Source of the DNA: Alteribacillus sp. YIM 98480
Lineage (GTDB): Bacteria > Bacillota > Bacilli > Bacillales > Marinococcaceae
Length of the DNA stretch: 64,000 bases
Reading direction: 5' to 3'
NCBI RefSeq assembly: GCF_009765375.1
Contig: NZ_VTOK01000005.1
Location: forward strand, 124,001 to 188,000
The notes under the pieces were generated by a model. It did no database searches. It was not told the origin of the DNA and saw only the letters and a program-made list of their open reading frames with translations. The stretch's first letter is position 1. Every line of letters starts with the position of its first letter. The position numbers and the translations under genes were made by a program. Positions 1 to 6,863 of the stretch are shown one piece after another.

Positions 1-19
1 TTGGAGAGAGGCGATCAGT

Positions 20-493
20 TTGAATAAACCACTATTTTTCATGGTAGTTTTCTTTTTAACATTTTCAGGAGCAGCCTGCGCAACATCCGAGGAAGATGGG
101 ACAGGAGGTGAAACAGAAAAAAGTATGGGAGAAAATTGGAAGCTCACAGGAGAATTTGATGTGGATTCAGACAGCTGGCGCATGGAACTCGAAAATATCT
201 CAGAACATCCTTTAGAGCTGCAATTTAATAGCGGCCAGGAAATAGAAGTGGACATGAAAAAAGACGGCCAATCAGAGTCTGTTTATCAATATTCAGCTGA
301 TAAAATGTTCACCCAGGCTTTAAAACAAACAACGATCGAACCAGGTGCGTCCACAACATGGTCTGACGATATCTCGCAGAAATCGTTAGAAAAAGGGTCT
401 TATACGGTCATATTTGAAGTCCTTGCTCGAAAAGTGAACGGAGAAAAACCGGAAAAACCATTAAAAACCTCTGATACGTTTACGATTAAATAG
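20..493 (+). CDS. Secreted BsuPI-domain protein, probable lipoprotein
   Basis: 157 aa, TTG start preceded by GGAGAGAG about 9 nt upstream. Residues 1-20 form a hydrophobic export signal ending near AAC; the cysteine at about residue 20 could be lipidated, although the residue at -3 is Gly rather than the usual Leu, so the lipobox is weak. The mature part resembles the BsuPI family (named after a B. subtilis intracellular proteinase inhibitor): a beta-rich domain with the pattern W-R-M-E-L-x-N and L-x-F-N-S-G-Q around residues 50-75, followed by W-S and ending with a tyrosine-valine strand. No catalytic residues are visible. The upstream region lies outside the window. Family assignment is by pattern only; the biological target is unknown. 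Confidence 0.7.
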   Translation: MNKPLFFMVVFFLTFSGAACATSEEDGTGGETEKSMGENWKLTGEFDVDSDSWRMELENISEHPLELQFNSGQEIEVDMKKDGQSESVYQYSADKMFTQALKQTTIEPGASTTWSDDISQKSLEKGSYTVIFEVLARKVNGEKPEKPLKTSDTFTIK

Positions 494-503
494 GGCAGTC
501 CAA

Positions 504-535
504 AAACGGCGGAAAACATAAACGTTCCGCCGTTT
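504..535 (-). terminator. Bidirectional-type terminator between the BsuPI gene and azlD
   Basis: An 11-bp perfect stem (504-514 with 525-535) and a 10-nt loop. Reading the minus strand the stem is followed by TTTTTG, so it best serves azlCD; on the plus strand the T run is poor. Confidence 0.7.
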
Positions 536-563
536 GCTTGTACTTAGAACATAATTAACGATG

Positions 564-884
564 TTAAAGGGTCAAAGTATTGAAAAATGGTGTGAGAGCT
601 GTTAAAACAGCTATTGATCCAAGTACAACGAATATAAGATTTCCTCCTAGAAAGGAAATTAAAAAAGCAACAGCCATTCCGGTAAGTCCGAAAAGAACAT
701 TTTCATGAATGGTCAACACACCCGGAAAGATGAGGGCACCTAATGCAGCATAAGGAACATTCTTAAGAATTCCTTCTAACCTGGGCGGAATGCTCTTAGC
801 GTTTAAAAAAACAAGCGGCAGCATTCTTGGAATATATGTTACGAGGGCCATGCCTACAATAATGAATAGTAATTCCATGCTCAT
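564..884 (-). CDS. azlD: AzlD-like branched-chain amino acid exporter subunit
   Basis: 106 aa, almost entirely hydrophobic, with about four membrane segments and the YIPRMLPL motif near residue 17 that is typical of AzlD. In the family, AzlD is the small partner of AzlC; the pair exports branched-chain amino acids or analogues such as 4-azaleucine across the cytoplasmic membrane. Its ATG overlaps the stop of azlC by 4 bp (ATGA), which implies translational coupling, and a terminator follows. The exact substrate here cannot be read from sequence. Confidence 0.85.
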   Translation of the reverse strand: MSMELLFIIVGMALVTYIPRMLPLVFLNAKSIPPRLEGILKNVPYAALGALIFPGVLTIHENVLFGLTGMAVAFLISFLGGNLIFVVLGSIAVLTALTPFFNTLTL

Positions 885-1621
885 TTTCTTTCCACCCCGT
901 TTTTCTGGTCTGCATCATTGTATTTGTTATTTAGCGGTTCAATGAATTCAAGCACGGTAGCTGCGATTAAGGTTGCTAAAATAATAGCCCAGCCTTCAGC
1001 CATGATGAAAGCAAACACACTATTTAATACGGCGGCTAACGCTGCGAGAAAAAAGATTTTTCGATGTTTTTTTAAAGATGGAGCAAGCAAAGCAATAAAT
1101 AAAGCATACAAAGCAAACGCCAAACTTTGCTGCAGCATCTCGGGAAGCAGCTGACCGACAGCGTGCCCTACTCCTGAATGAATGACCCAGCTAGCATACG
1201 ATATGAAAAACACGCCATAAACATAGCCGGTATGAACGGTGCCTTCTTTGGTAGAGGCAACAGCAAAGACTTCATCGGTTAAACCAAACGCGTATCCAGC
1301 TTTCTTTAATGGATGATCTTGTACAGCTTTTTCATTTAACGAAGCGCTCATTAAAAAATGGCGGATATTTACGATAAACGTTGTAAAAATAATTTCAATA
1401 GCCCCTGTTCCTGCTGCAAGCAGGCTGAGAGCCATGTACTGGGCCGCACCTGCAAAGACGAGCAGACTCATCAGCATTGTTTCTTGGACGGTAAGCCCTG
1501 TCGTTTGGGCTATAAAACCAAAAGTTATGGCAGCGGGAAAATACCCGAGCGCAATGGTGGTCCCATCTTTCATACCAGCAGCAAAAGAATGATTGGTTGT
1601 TAGCGTTACGGCCGCTTTCAT
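881..1621 (-). CDS. azlC: AzlC-like branched-chain amino acid exporter, large subunit
   Basis: 246 aa integral membrane protein with several hydrophobic segments. The N-terminal region GMKDGTTIALGYFPAAITFG and the segment FAGAAQYMAL are characteristic of the AzlC family (LIV-E transporters). It is first in a two-gene operon with azlD (4-bp overlap). A GGGAGAGGGG ribosome site precedes the ATG. It is divergent from an XRE-cupin regulator with under 100 bp between them, which suggests that regulator controls it. In B. subtilis azlCD is controlled by the Lrp-type AzlB, so the regulator type differs here. Confidence 0.87.
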   Translation of the reverse strand: MKAAVTLTTNHSFAAGMKDGTTIALGYFPAAITFGFIAQTTGLTVQETMLMSLLVFAGAAQYMALSLLAAGTGAIEIIFTTFIVNIRHFLMSASLNEKAVQDHPLKKAGYAFGLTDEVFAVASTKEGTVHTGYVYGVFFISYASWVIHSGVGHAVGQLLPEMLQQSLAFALYALFIALLAPSLKKHRKIFFLAALAAVLNSVFAFIMAEGWAIILATLIAATVLEFIEPLNNKYNDADQKNGVERK

Positions 1622-1655
1622 GTATCGGTCCCCTCTCCCATAAATAAATTATTTA

Positions 1656-1690
1656 TTATTGTATGTTATGGTATATTTATTGTATGTTAT
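1656..1690. promoter_or_regulatory. Tandem 14-bp direct repeat, candidate operator of the azlC/XRE divergent promoter
   Basis: The same 14-mer TTATTGTATGTTAT occurs at 1656-1669 and 1677-1690, a 21-bp period (two helical turns), in the AT-rich gap between azlC and the regulator. Spacing and location are those of a cooperative operator for a dimeric HTH protein; the identity of the protein is inferred. Confidence 0.55.
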
Positions 1691-1716
1691 ATTATACTTT
1701 CTTTCAAGGTGATCAT

Positions 1717-2277
1717 ATGGAAAAAGAACAATTAACGGCTCAGATTGGCAGCCGGCTAAAAGAAATTCGAAAACATAATGGGTTAAATTTAGAGGAAGCT
1801 GCTTCCATAACTGGTGTAAGCAAGCCTATGCTAGGACAAATTGAAAGAGGGGAATCTAATCCGACTGTAGGGACGTTATGGAAAATTGCAAAAGGTTTAA
1901 ACGTACCTTTTACATCTTTCATTGAAGCAGAACGTCCAGCTGTAACTAAAGTAGATTACAAGGAACTCGAAACGCTAGAAGGAGAGCATGGGGGCTTTCA
2001 TGTGAAACCCGTATTTTCAAAAGACCAGTATACACCGTTTGAAGCGTTTTATGTGGATATTGATCCTTTAAAAAGCTATTATTCAGAAGCTCATCCAAAA
2101 GGGGTGGAAGAATATATTTTCTTAAAGGAAGGGACGATGCAGGTTCGTGTTGATAAGAATTGTTTTACATTAGAAAAAGGCGATGCGCTTCGGTTTGAAG
2201 CAAACAAAGATCACGTCTACGAAAATATAGGGGAAACACCAGCCAGTTTTACCATGATTATTTATTATGCTCGTTAG
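1717..2277 (+). CDS. XRE-family transcriptional regulator with C-terminal cupin domain
   Basis: 186 aa from the ATG at 1717, which has AAGGTGAT just upstream; the frame is open further upstream but without a ribosome site. Residues about 8-62 form a helix-turn-helix of the XRE type (IGSRLKEIRKHNGLNLEEAA, then SKPMLGQIERGESNPTVGTLWKIAKGL). Residues about 105-180 are a cupin barrel with HPKGVEEYIFLKEG and a GDALRFEA strand, a probable small-ligand sensor. This architecture is common in one-component regulators of transporters. Divergent position from azlCD suggests it regulates that exporter. Confidence 0.85.
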   Translation: MEKEQLTAQIGSRLKEIRKHNGLNLEEAASITGVSKPMLGQIERGESNPTVGTLWKIAKGLNVPFTSFIEAERPAVTKVDYKELETLEGEHGGFHVKPVFSKDQYTPFEAFYVDIDPLKSYYSEAHPKGVEEYIFLKEGTMQVRVDKNCFTLEKGDALRFEANKDHVYENIGETPASFTMIIYYAR

Positions 2278-2322
2278 TTCAAAGAGGCTCACATTTTCTC
2301 AAGATTTCCTATTGATAAATAG

Positions 2323-2400
2323 CTGCTTAAAAACGGGGCCTGGCGCCGCTAAATGACCATTGGAAAGAAGGCATGGTTTTAAGCAGATTACCTGGCCCCG
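2323..2400. other. Interleaved inverted repeats (pseudoknot-like) in the 2278-2478 gap
   Basis: CTGCTTAAAA (2323-2332) is the perfect reverse complement of 2377-2386, and CGGGGCC (2334-2340) of 2394-2400. The arms are ordered A-B-A'-B', so an RNA from this region could fold as an H-type pseudoknot. No ORF covers it. Function unknown. Confidence 0.4.
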
Positions 2401-2478
2401 CTTTCTAGAAAACAGCTCTTTTCCTGTATAAGAAATAAATAATGTATAAAATAAGACCAGAATTTATTCAGCTCCAGC

Positions 2479-2931
2479 TTAAAATCTAAATCCATACCGC
2501 TTAGAAACGACATCGTAAAAACCAAGTGAATTATACAATGCTTTGGTAGCTGCATTACTGATGCCTGTTTCTAATTCGATTCCTTTAATTCCATGATTTT
2601 CAGCCCAGTAAATAACTTTTAATAGCAGCTTTTTGGCAATTCCCTGGTTACGGTGTTCTTTATGTACGAACAAATCATTCAGCCAAATATAATACCCCCC
2701 TTTATCAAGACTGATGCCAAGATTTAAAAAAGCTGCTCCGAGGATCGTATTTTCGTACTCCGCTACAAATATATGGGCACAAGAGTTTTCCGTTAAAGAA
2801 AGATTGATGGAATCCATTAACAATTCATACGCATTCTCTTTTCCAATGGATTCCATTTGCCCCATTAATAAGTCAGCTACTTTCTCGCGTGTTTCTTGGT
2901 CAGCATCGTTAGGAATTTCATAAATTTTCAA
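2479..2931 (-). CDS. GNAT-family N-acetyltransferase
   Basis: 150 aa, starting with TTG after an AAAGGAGG ribosome site. The acetyl-CoA binding motif of GNAT enzymes is seen around residues 84-105: LFVHKEHRNQGIAKKLLLKV (R/Q-x-x-G-x-G/A loop), followed by the beta5-alpha4 signature near ETGISNAATKALYNSLGF. This places it among the small GNATs that acetylate an amino group on a small molecule or protein; the acceptor is not predictable. It appears monocistronic, convergent with the XRE regulator and downstream of the HAD gene. Confidence 0.85.
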   Translation of the reverse strand: MKIYEIPNDADQETREKVADLLMGQMESIGKENAYELLMDSINLSLTENSCAHIFVAEYENTILGAAFLNLGISLDKGGYYIWLNDLFVHKEHRNQGIAKKLLLKVIYWAENHGIKGIELETGISNAATKALYNSLGFYDVVSKRYGFRF

Positions 2932-3009
2932 CTGTGCTTCCTCCTTTACTGATAATCAGCAGGGCGTTTTAAAAGACCATGTATATATTAACACAAATTC
3001 TTGTAAGAC

Positions 3010-3837
3010 TTATTGGTCCATTGCCTGGGAATGTAATTTTAATTTTTCTTCAAGAAAAATGGCAATTCCATCTTTTTCATTTGCAGCGGTAATTACATCA
3101 GCTGCTTGCTGTGCTTCTTTGGATCCATTGCTCATAGCTACTCCGATACCTGCTTCTCTAAGCATCTCCAAATCGTTATCTTCATCTCCAAATGCAATAA
3201 CATCATCCATTGAAACGTTACAATACTCGGCTACTTTTTGTAATCCTGCTGCTTTGTTGTTGCCCGTTTTTATGATTTCTATTAAATGATGCGGAGCGCC
3301 CCAAGAACGTTGTTCAATTCCTTGGGCATGTTTTCCGGAAATTAATTCTCTTAACGCTTCGGCACTTTCTCTTTTTGGATAGACGAGAAGAGAAGTTGGG
3401 TTTGTATGAAGAACGTTTTTTAAATTTCCGTGAGCTGCAGGCTCCGTGCTTAATGCTAGCATGTCAATAAACGTTTCATCGTAATCGTGCAAAAAGACGT
3501 CGTCAATCACTTCTGCCATAATATTATTGACCTGAAATGCCTGACATGTATCAATAATTGTTTTCGCTGTTTCTAAGTCAAGCGGAGAGTGATGAATGCC
3601 AAAGGAGCGGTCGCCGGGATGATGTATATAGGCACCGTTAAAATTAACAATCGGGGTATCTAGGCCTAATTGCTGGTAATACATTTTACTCGCCCGGTAA
3701 GGCCTGCCTGTCGCAATCGCAATCATATGTCCTTCCTTTTTCACGTTCTGCAACGTTTTATACGTACGAGTAGATATTGTTTTGTCATCTTTCAACAATG
3801 TACCATCGAGGTCTAGAACAATTAAATGTTTACGCAT
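3010..3837 (-). CDS. Cof-type HAD-superfamily phosphatase
   Basis: 275 aa. HAD motif I is DLDGTLLKDD at residues 9-18 (first Asp the nucleophile), motif II is the ATGRP region at about 42-46, and motif IV is FGDEDNDLEML near residue 216. The large cap inserted between motifs II and III is the C2B type of Cof/YwpJ/YkrA proteins, which dephosphorylate sugar phosphates, FMN or related metabolites. ATG follows GAGGAACC. The precise substrate is unknown. It is probably transcribed alone. Confidence 0.88.
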   Translation of the reverse strand: MRKHLIVLDLDGTLLKDDKTISTRTYKTLQNVKKEGHMIAIATGRPYRASKMYYQQLGLDTPIVNFNGAYIHHPGDRSFGIHHSPLDLETAKTIIDTCQAFQVNNIMAEVIDDVFLHDYDETFIDMLALSTEPAAHGNLKNVLHTNPTSLLVYPKRESAEALRELISGKHAQGIEQRSWGAPHHLIEIIKTGNNKAAGLQKVAEYCNVSMDDVIAFGDEDNDLEMLREAGIGVAMSNGSKEAQQAADVITAANEKDGIAIFLEEKLKLHSQAMDQ

Positions 3838-4068
3838 AGATTGGTTCCTCCGCTCTTTGTCAATAATGATAAATGTTCGGTAGTAGTGTATGCATGTTCA
3901 TCAGATTGTAAGAAAAGTATCAAAAATTTACAATGGAGAAAGCATAACACTATAAAAAAATATGCTATATTTAGAGATGAATGATCCGCTACCTATTTTA
4001 CTTTAGTTGAAAACGAATTGAAAGCGCACGCTGCATGCTTTGGCATGGAAAGGAGGAGCGCTCAAATA

Positions 4069-5001
4069 ATGAAGGAATTTTTTTTGACATTTACGTTTCG
4101 AGCCCTATGGACACCCGAACTAATTATCGTGCTGGCAGCAGTTGCTTTTGTATATTACTGGATAACTGTTAAAAAGCGACATACGTTTATCGGTGCAGAA
4201 AAAATATCTATAAAACAAAAGCTTTGTTTCCTTTTCGGCCTGCTTGCCCTTTATCTTGGCTGGGGCAGTCCATTGTATATTGCAGGGCATTCCATTATTA
4301 CTATTCATATGACCCAAATGGTGCTGGCTTATTTTGCAGCCGTTCCGCTTTTTATTCTTTCGATTCCTAAGTGGGTGCTGCACACGTGGGTGCATAAGTG
4401 GACAAAAAAAGCATATGTGACGTATCAGATTGTTATGAGCCCGGTAATTGGTTTGATTGGGTTTAATGCGTTATTTTCGTTTTATCACATACCGATGGTG
4501 TTTGACTCTATTATGCAATCTCCTATACTGCATAGTGTTTATCAGATAGCGCTTTTTGGCACAGCTTGGCTGATGTGGTGGCATATGCTTGCTCCGCTGC
4601 CTTCTACTAATCAGTTATCTGATTTTCGGAGGATTGCTTATATTTTTGGAAATGGCATATTAATCACACCGGCATGTGCACTTATTATATTTGCGGGCAG
4701 CCCATTATATGAAACCTATACGAATCCGGCTGTTTGGTCTAATGTAATGGCTTATTGTCTTCCGCCGGGAGCTGAACTTCCTGCTGGTTTGATGAATACA
4801 GCTGGCGGTGGGTTTTCATTTTTAGATCCGCATGCTGATCAGCAGCTTGCAGGTGTTGTAATGAAGATTACACAGGAATTTGTATACGTAACAACAATTG
4901 GTTATGTGTTTAAACAGTGGCTCACCAAAGAAAAACTGCAAGACGGCGAATTGACTATCAGTGATATTCCAGCTCATGCAGATCATTTAAAAAACCGCTG
5001 A
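4069..5001 (+). CDS. ctaG: Cytochrome c oxidase assembly factor CtaG (caa3 type)
   Basis: 310 aa from the ATG at 4069, chosen because AAGGAGGAG lies 11 nt upstream; an earlier in-frame TTG at 4018 has no such site. It is a multi-spanning membrane protein with conserved histidine-containing segments (HSIITIHMTQM, WWHMLAPLP, and LDPHADQQLAG near the end) typical of the caa3_CtaG family. In Bacillus, CtaG is needed to produce active caa3 cytochrome oxidase, probably by supporting CuB insertion. It is followed by an SCO1 homologue and a thioredoxin-fold lipoprotein, a context of oxidase copper-centre assembly. Confidence 0.9.
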   Translation: MKEFFLTFTFRALWTPELIIVLAAVAFVYYWITVKKRHTFIGAEKISIKQKLCFLFGLLALYLGWGSPLYIAGHSIITIHMTQMVLAYFAAVPLFILSIPKWVLHTWVHKWTKKAYVTYQIVMSPVIGLIGFNALFSFYHIPMVFDSIMQSPILHSVYQIALFGTAWLMWWHMLAPLPSTNQLSDFRRIAYIFGNGILITPACALIIFAGSPLYETYTNPAVWSNVMAYCLPPGAELPAGLMNTAGGGFSFLDPHADQQLAGVVMKITQEFVYVTTIGYVFKQWLTKEKLQDGELTISDIPAHADHLKNR

Positions 5002-5033
5002 TGTATGAATATTATTTCACTGGCTGAAGAGGG

Positions 5034-5060
5034 CTTATCCCGGAAAGTATGCCGGATAAG
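5034..5060 (+). terminator. Hairpin after ctaG
   Basis: CTTATCCCGG (5034-5043) pairs with CCGGATAAG (5052-5060), with a one-base bulge, followed by TCTTTTACTT. A moderate intrinsic terminator. Confidence 0.5.
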
Positions 5061-5073
5061 TCTTTTACTTATA

Positions 5074-5160
5074 CTTTAGAAAGTTTGTTAAAGGAACAAA
5101 GTATAAGCAAAACTACGTCTTCCGCCATAAGGACTTGGCGGAAAGCCGAGTTTTCCTAAT
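5074..5160 (+). repeat. Family-2 dispersed intergenic repeat, full-length copy
   Basis: Best copy of an ~85-bp element: GTTTGTTAAAGGAACAAAG, then TATAAGCAAAACTACG, then a hairpin TTCCGCC/GGCGGAA, ending AGCCGAGTTTTCCTAAT. Related copies lie near 6590, 16531, 17106, 42782, 55770, 58287 and 63754. Confidence 0.75.
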
Positions 5161-5199
5161 GAATAATAAAGTTATGAACATATGTAAAGAGGGAGATAT

Positions 5200-5808
5200 A
5201 TGAAACACCAATTTTTATTAGTAACACTAGGGTTGTTAACCCTTTTATTAAGCGGGTGTGCCTGGCTGTATGACAGCGGACAGTCAGCAGAAAACGGATC
5301 AGATTTATCTCACCTGGATTTAGAAATCAAGCCTTTTTCTTATACCAATCAGGCGGAAGAGACGGTAACCAATGAAGATTTAGAAGGGAAGTACTGGATT
5401 GCTGACATGATTTTCACGAGCTGTCCAACCGTTTGTGATTTAATGACACCGAATATGCTTAATCTGCAAGGAGAGTTGGAACAAGAAGGGCTCGATGTCC
5501 AAATAGTCTCCTTTTCTGTAGACCCAGAGTTTGATAACCCGGACCGTTTAAAAAATTACGGGGAAAATTACGGCGCTGATTTTAGCAATTGGCATTTTTT
5601 AACAGGGTACAGTGATGAAGAAATAAAAGAGTTAGCTAACGAATCGTTTCAAAGCACCGTAGAAAAAGATCCTGAACAAGATGATATTATTCACTCTACT
5701 AAATTTTTTCTGATTGATCCAAAAGGCAATATTATCCGCAGCTATGACGGCCTTGAAAACGATGCAGATCCGATCGTAGAAGATGTGAAACGTTTGTCAA
5801 ACAGCTGA
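5200..5808 (+). CDS. SCO1/SenC-family copper chaperone lipoprotein
   Basis: 202 aa. Residues 1-20 are a lipoprotein signal with lipobox LLSGC (Cys20). The copper/redox motif CPTVC (CxxxC) follows FTSC at about residues 74-78, and the conserved distal histidine is in IIHSTKFFLIDPKGNI at about residue 163, completing the Cys-Cys-His site of Sco proteins. Sco proteins deliver copper to, or reduce, the CuA site of cytochrome c oxidase subunit II outside the membrane. Position between ctaG and a UGA-containing redoxin supports a role in terminal oxidase assembly. B. subtilis has a homologue named ScoA/YpmQ. Confidence 0.92.
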   Translation: MKHQFLLVTLGLLTLLLSGCAWLYDSGQSAENGSDLSHLDLEIKPFSYTNQAEETVTNEDLEGKYWIADMIFTSCPTVCDLMTPNMLNLQGELEQEGLDVQIVSFSVDPEFDNPDRLKNYGENYGADFSNWHFLTGYSDEEIKELANESFQSTVEKDPEQDDIIHSTKFFLIDPKGNIIRSYDGLENDADPIVEDVKRLSNS

Positions 5809-5896
5809 AGAAGATAAATCAATAGTCTTTCTATAGACAAGGTGATACACTGGTTTATGGTTTCTTATTAATAATAGAAAAGGAGGGGAATCATAC

Positions 5897-6400
5897 ATGA
5901 ATCATTTCTTAAAGAAAACGTTATTTCTAGTCCTCACTGCTGTTGTTGCTGTGACATTGGCTGCATGCGGCACAGATGAGGAAGAAGAGTTAACGCTGCA
6001 AGATGAAGAATGGGAAGACGTCACCATCTCCGCTAAAGACCAGCCTACTGTCTTTTTCCATTTCACGGGTGTTGACTGAGGACACTGTGTATCGCAGCTC
6101 GTGCAGCTGCAGCAGCACATAGACTCTTTTGACGATCTTGATGCAGATATTTACGCGATTAGTAATGATTCTCCAGAACAGCACAAAGAGCTAAAAGAAG
6201 AAGTCGGTTTTACTTATACGTTTTTGTCTGATGCTTCAATGGAGGTCATAGAAAAAGCAGAAATGGCAGGAGAGAGTGCATCTGTCCGCGGCTTTTCTGT
6301 TTTTAATAAGAATGGTGAATTAATAACTTCGGAAGAAAATGATTTCTGGGGAGATGAAATCGAAGAAACCGAAGAAAAAATTAGACAAGCATTAGAATAA
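5897..6400 (+). CDS. Candidate selenoprotein: thioredoxin-fold (AhpC/TSA-like) lipoprotein with Sec-Gly-His-Cys motif
   Basis: One reading frame runs from ATG 5897 (after AGGAGGGG) to TAA 6400, broken only by TGA at 6077-6079 (codon 61). Residues 1-23 are a lipoprotein signal with lipobox LAAC. The fold reads VFFHFTGVD-UGA-GHCVSQLVQLQ, then DADIYAISNDSPEQHKELK and FTYTFLSDAS, the order of an AhpC/TSA-type redoxin in which a W-C-x-x-C normally occupies the UGA site. The UGA thus replaces the first redox cysteine, giving Sec-x-x-Cys. A stem-loop suited to SECIS function starts 6 nt after the UGA. About 107 codons continue in frame with no other stop. The alternatives are a nonsense mutation or a sequencing error. 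Neighbours are ctaG and sco. A terminator follows. Total 167 residues including Sec. Confidence 0.75.
6086..6119 (+). promoter_or_regulatory. Candidate bacterial SECIS element
   Basis: The upper stem GCAGCT (6094-6099) pairs with AGCTGC (6105-6110) around loop CGTGC; the lower helix TGTG (6086-6089) pairs with CACA (6116-6119). The loop begins 20 nt after the UGA and has G in its second position, meeting the usual bacterial SECIS pattern (short apical loop with an early G, roughly 16-37 nt from UGA). It lies within the coding sequence, as bacterial SECIS elements do. Confidence 0.65.
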
Positions 6401-6407
6401 CATAATA

Positions 6408-6456
6408 AATACTGCTTTTGTGCCGACTGCTTTGGCATGAAAGCAGTATTTTTTTT
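6408..6456 (+). terminator. Terminator of the UGA-containing redoxin gene
   Basis: AATACTGCTTT (6408-6418) pairs with 6440-6450, with a nested TGCC/GGCA helix in the loop, and is followed by eight T residues. A strong intrinsic terminator directly after the TAA, supporting 5897-6400 as one gene. Confidence 0.85.
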
Positions 6457-6589
6457 AATGTGAAAAACGCCGCTAATACGAGAGAAGTACTGAATGAAAG
6501 TAATGAGTAGCTGAAAGAAAAGGAAAAAGTGCCGAATGGAGTGGAAAAAGCGCCGAATAACCAGGAAACCATTTACACGTTTCTACTGC

Positions 6590-6660
6590 TTTAGGAGACT
6601 TTAACTTTGTAAAAGGACAAAGAATAAGAAAAACTACGACTTCCACCATAAGTACTCGAA
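6590..6660 (+). repeat. Family-2 repeat, partial copy upstream of argC
   Basis: Shares TTTAACTTTGTAAAAGGAC, then AAGAAAAACTACGACTTCC and CCATAAGTAC with the other copies, but lacks the GCCGAGTTTTCC end. The rest of the 6457-6863 gap holds a purine-rich stretch repeating GTGCCGAAT/GCGCCGAAT (6528-6560) and the arg control region. Confidence 0.6.
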
Positions 6661-6669
6661 TGCAAAAGA

Positions 6670-6706
6670 ATGTATATAAATACACATCCTACATAAATAC
6701 AGAACA
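6670..6706 (+). promoter_or_regulatory. Putative tandem ARG boxes (ArgR/AhrC operator) ahead of argC
   Basis: Two adjacent AT-rich imperfect palindromes, ATGTATATAAATACACAT (6670-6687) and CTACATAAATACAGAACA (6689-6706), share a TATAAATACA-like core 17 bp apart. They resemble the 18-bp ARG box bound by the arginine repressor in Bacillus and lie about 160 bp upstream of argC. No clear -35/-10 pair was fixed. Confidence 0.45.
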
Positions 6707-6863
6707 TGGGCTGATTTTTTTAATAATCCTAATGAAGGAAGGTATTAAAAGAATATTAAAAAGAGATTTGAAAAAATATAAAAATACAGTTGCATTAATA
6801 TATATTCACACTTATAATAAACATCAACGGAAAATGTATAAAGATAAAACGAGGTGCAAGTTT

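Noticed and set aside
3990-4040. CcpA cre-like site (TGAAAGCGCACGCT) before ctaG
   Set aside because: Only a partial match to the cre consensus, lacking the final CA, and not in a convincing promoter context.
5074-5160. CRISPR array made of the repeated 85-bp units
   Set aside because: Copies are dispersed over tens of kilobases, not tandem, with no regular spacers and no cas genes.
5897-6400. Two separate genes (60-aa and 99-aa ORFs) on either side of the UGA at 6077
   Set aside because: The second ORF would start with GTG 6101 inside the fold with no ribosome site; both parts are in one frame and together make one redoxin domain. UGA is used as an ordinary stop elsewhere (for example at the end of ctaG), so wholesale recoding to Trp is not an explanation.
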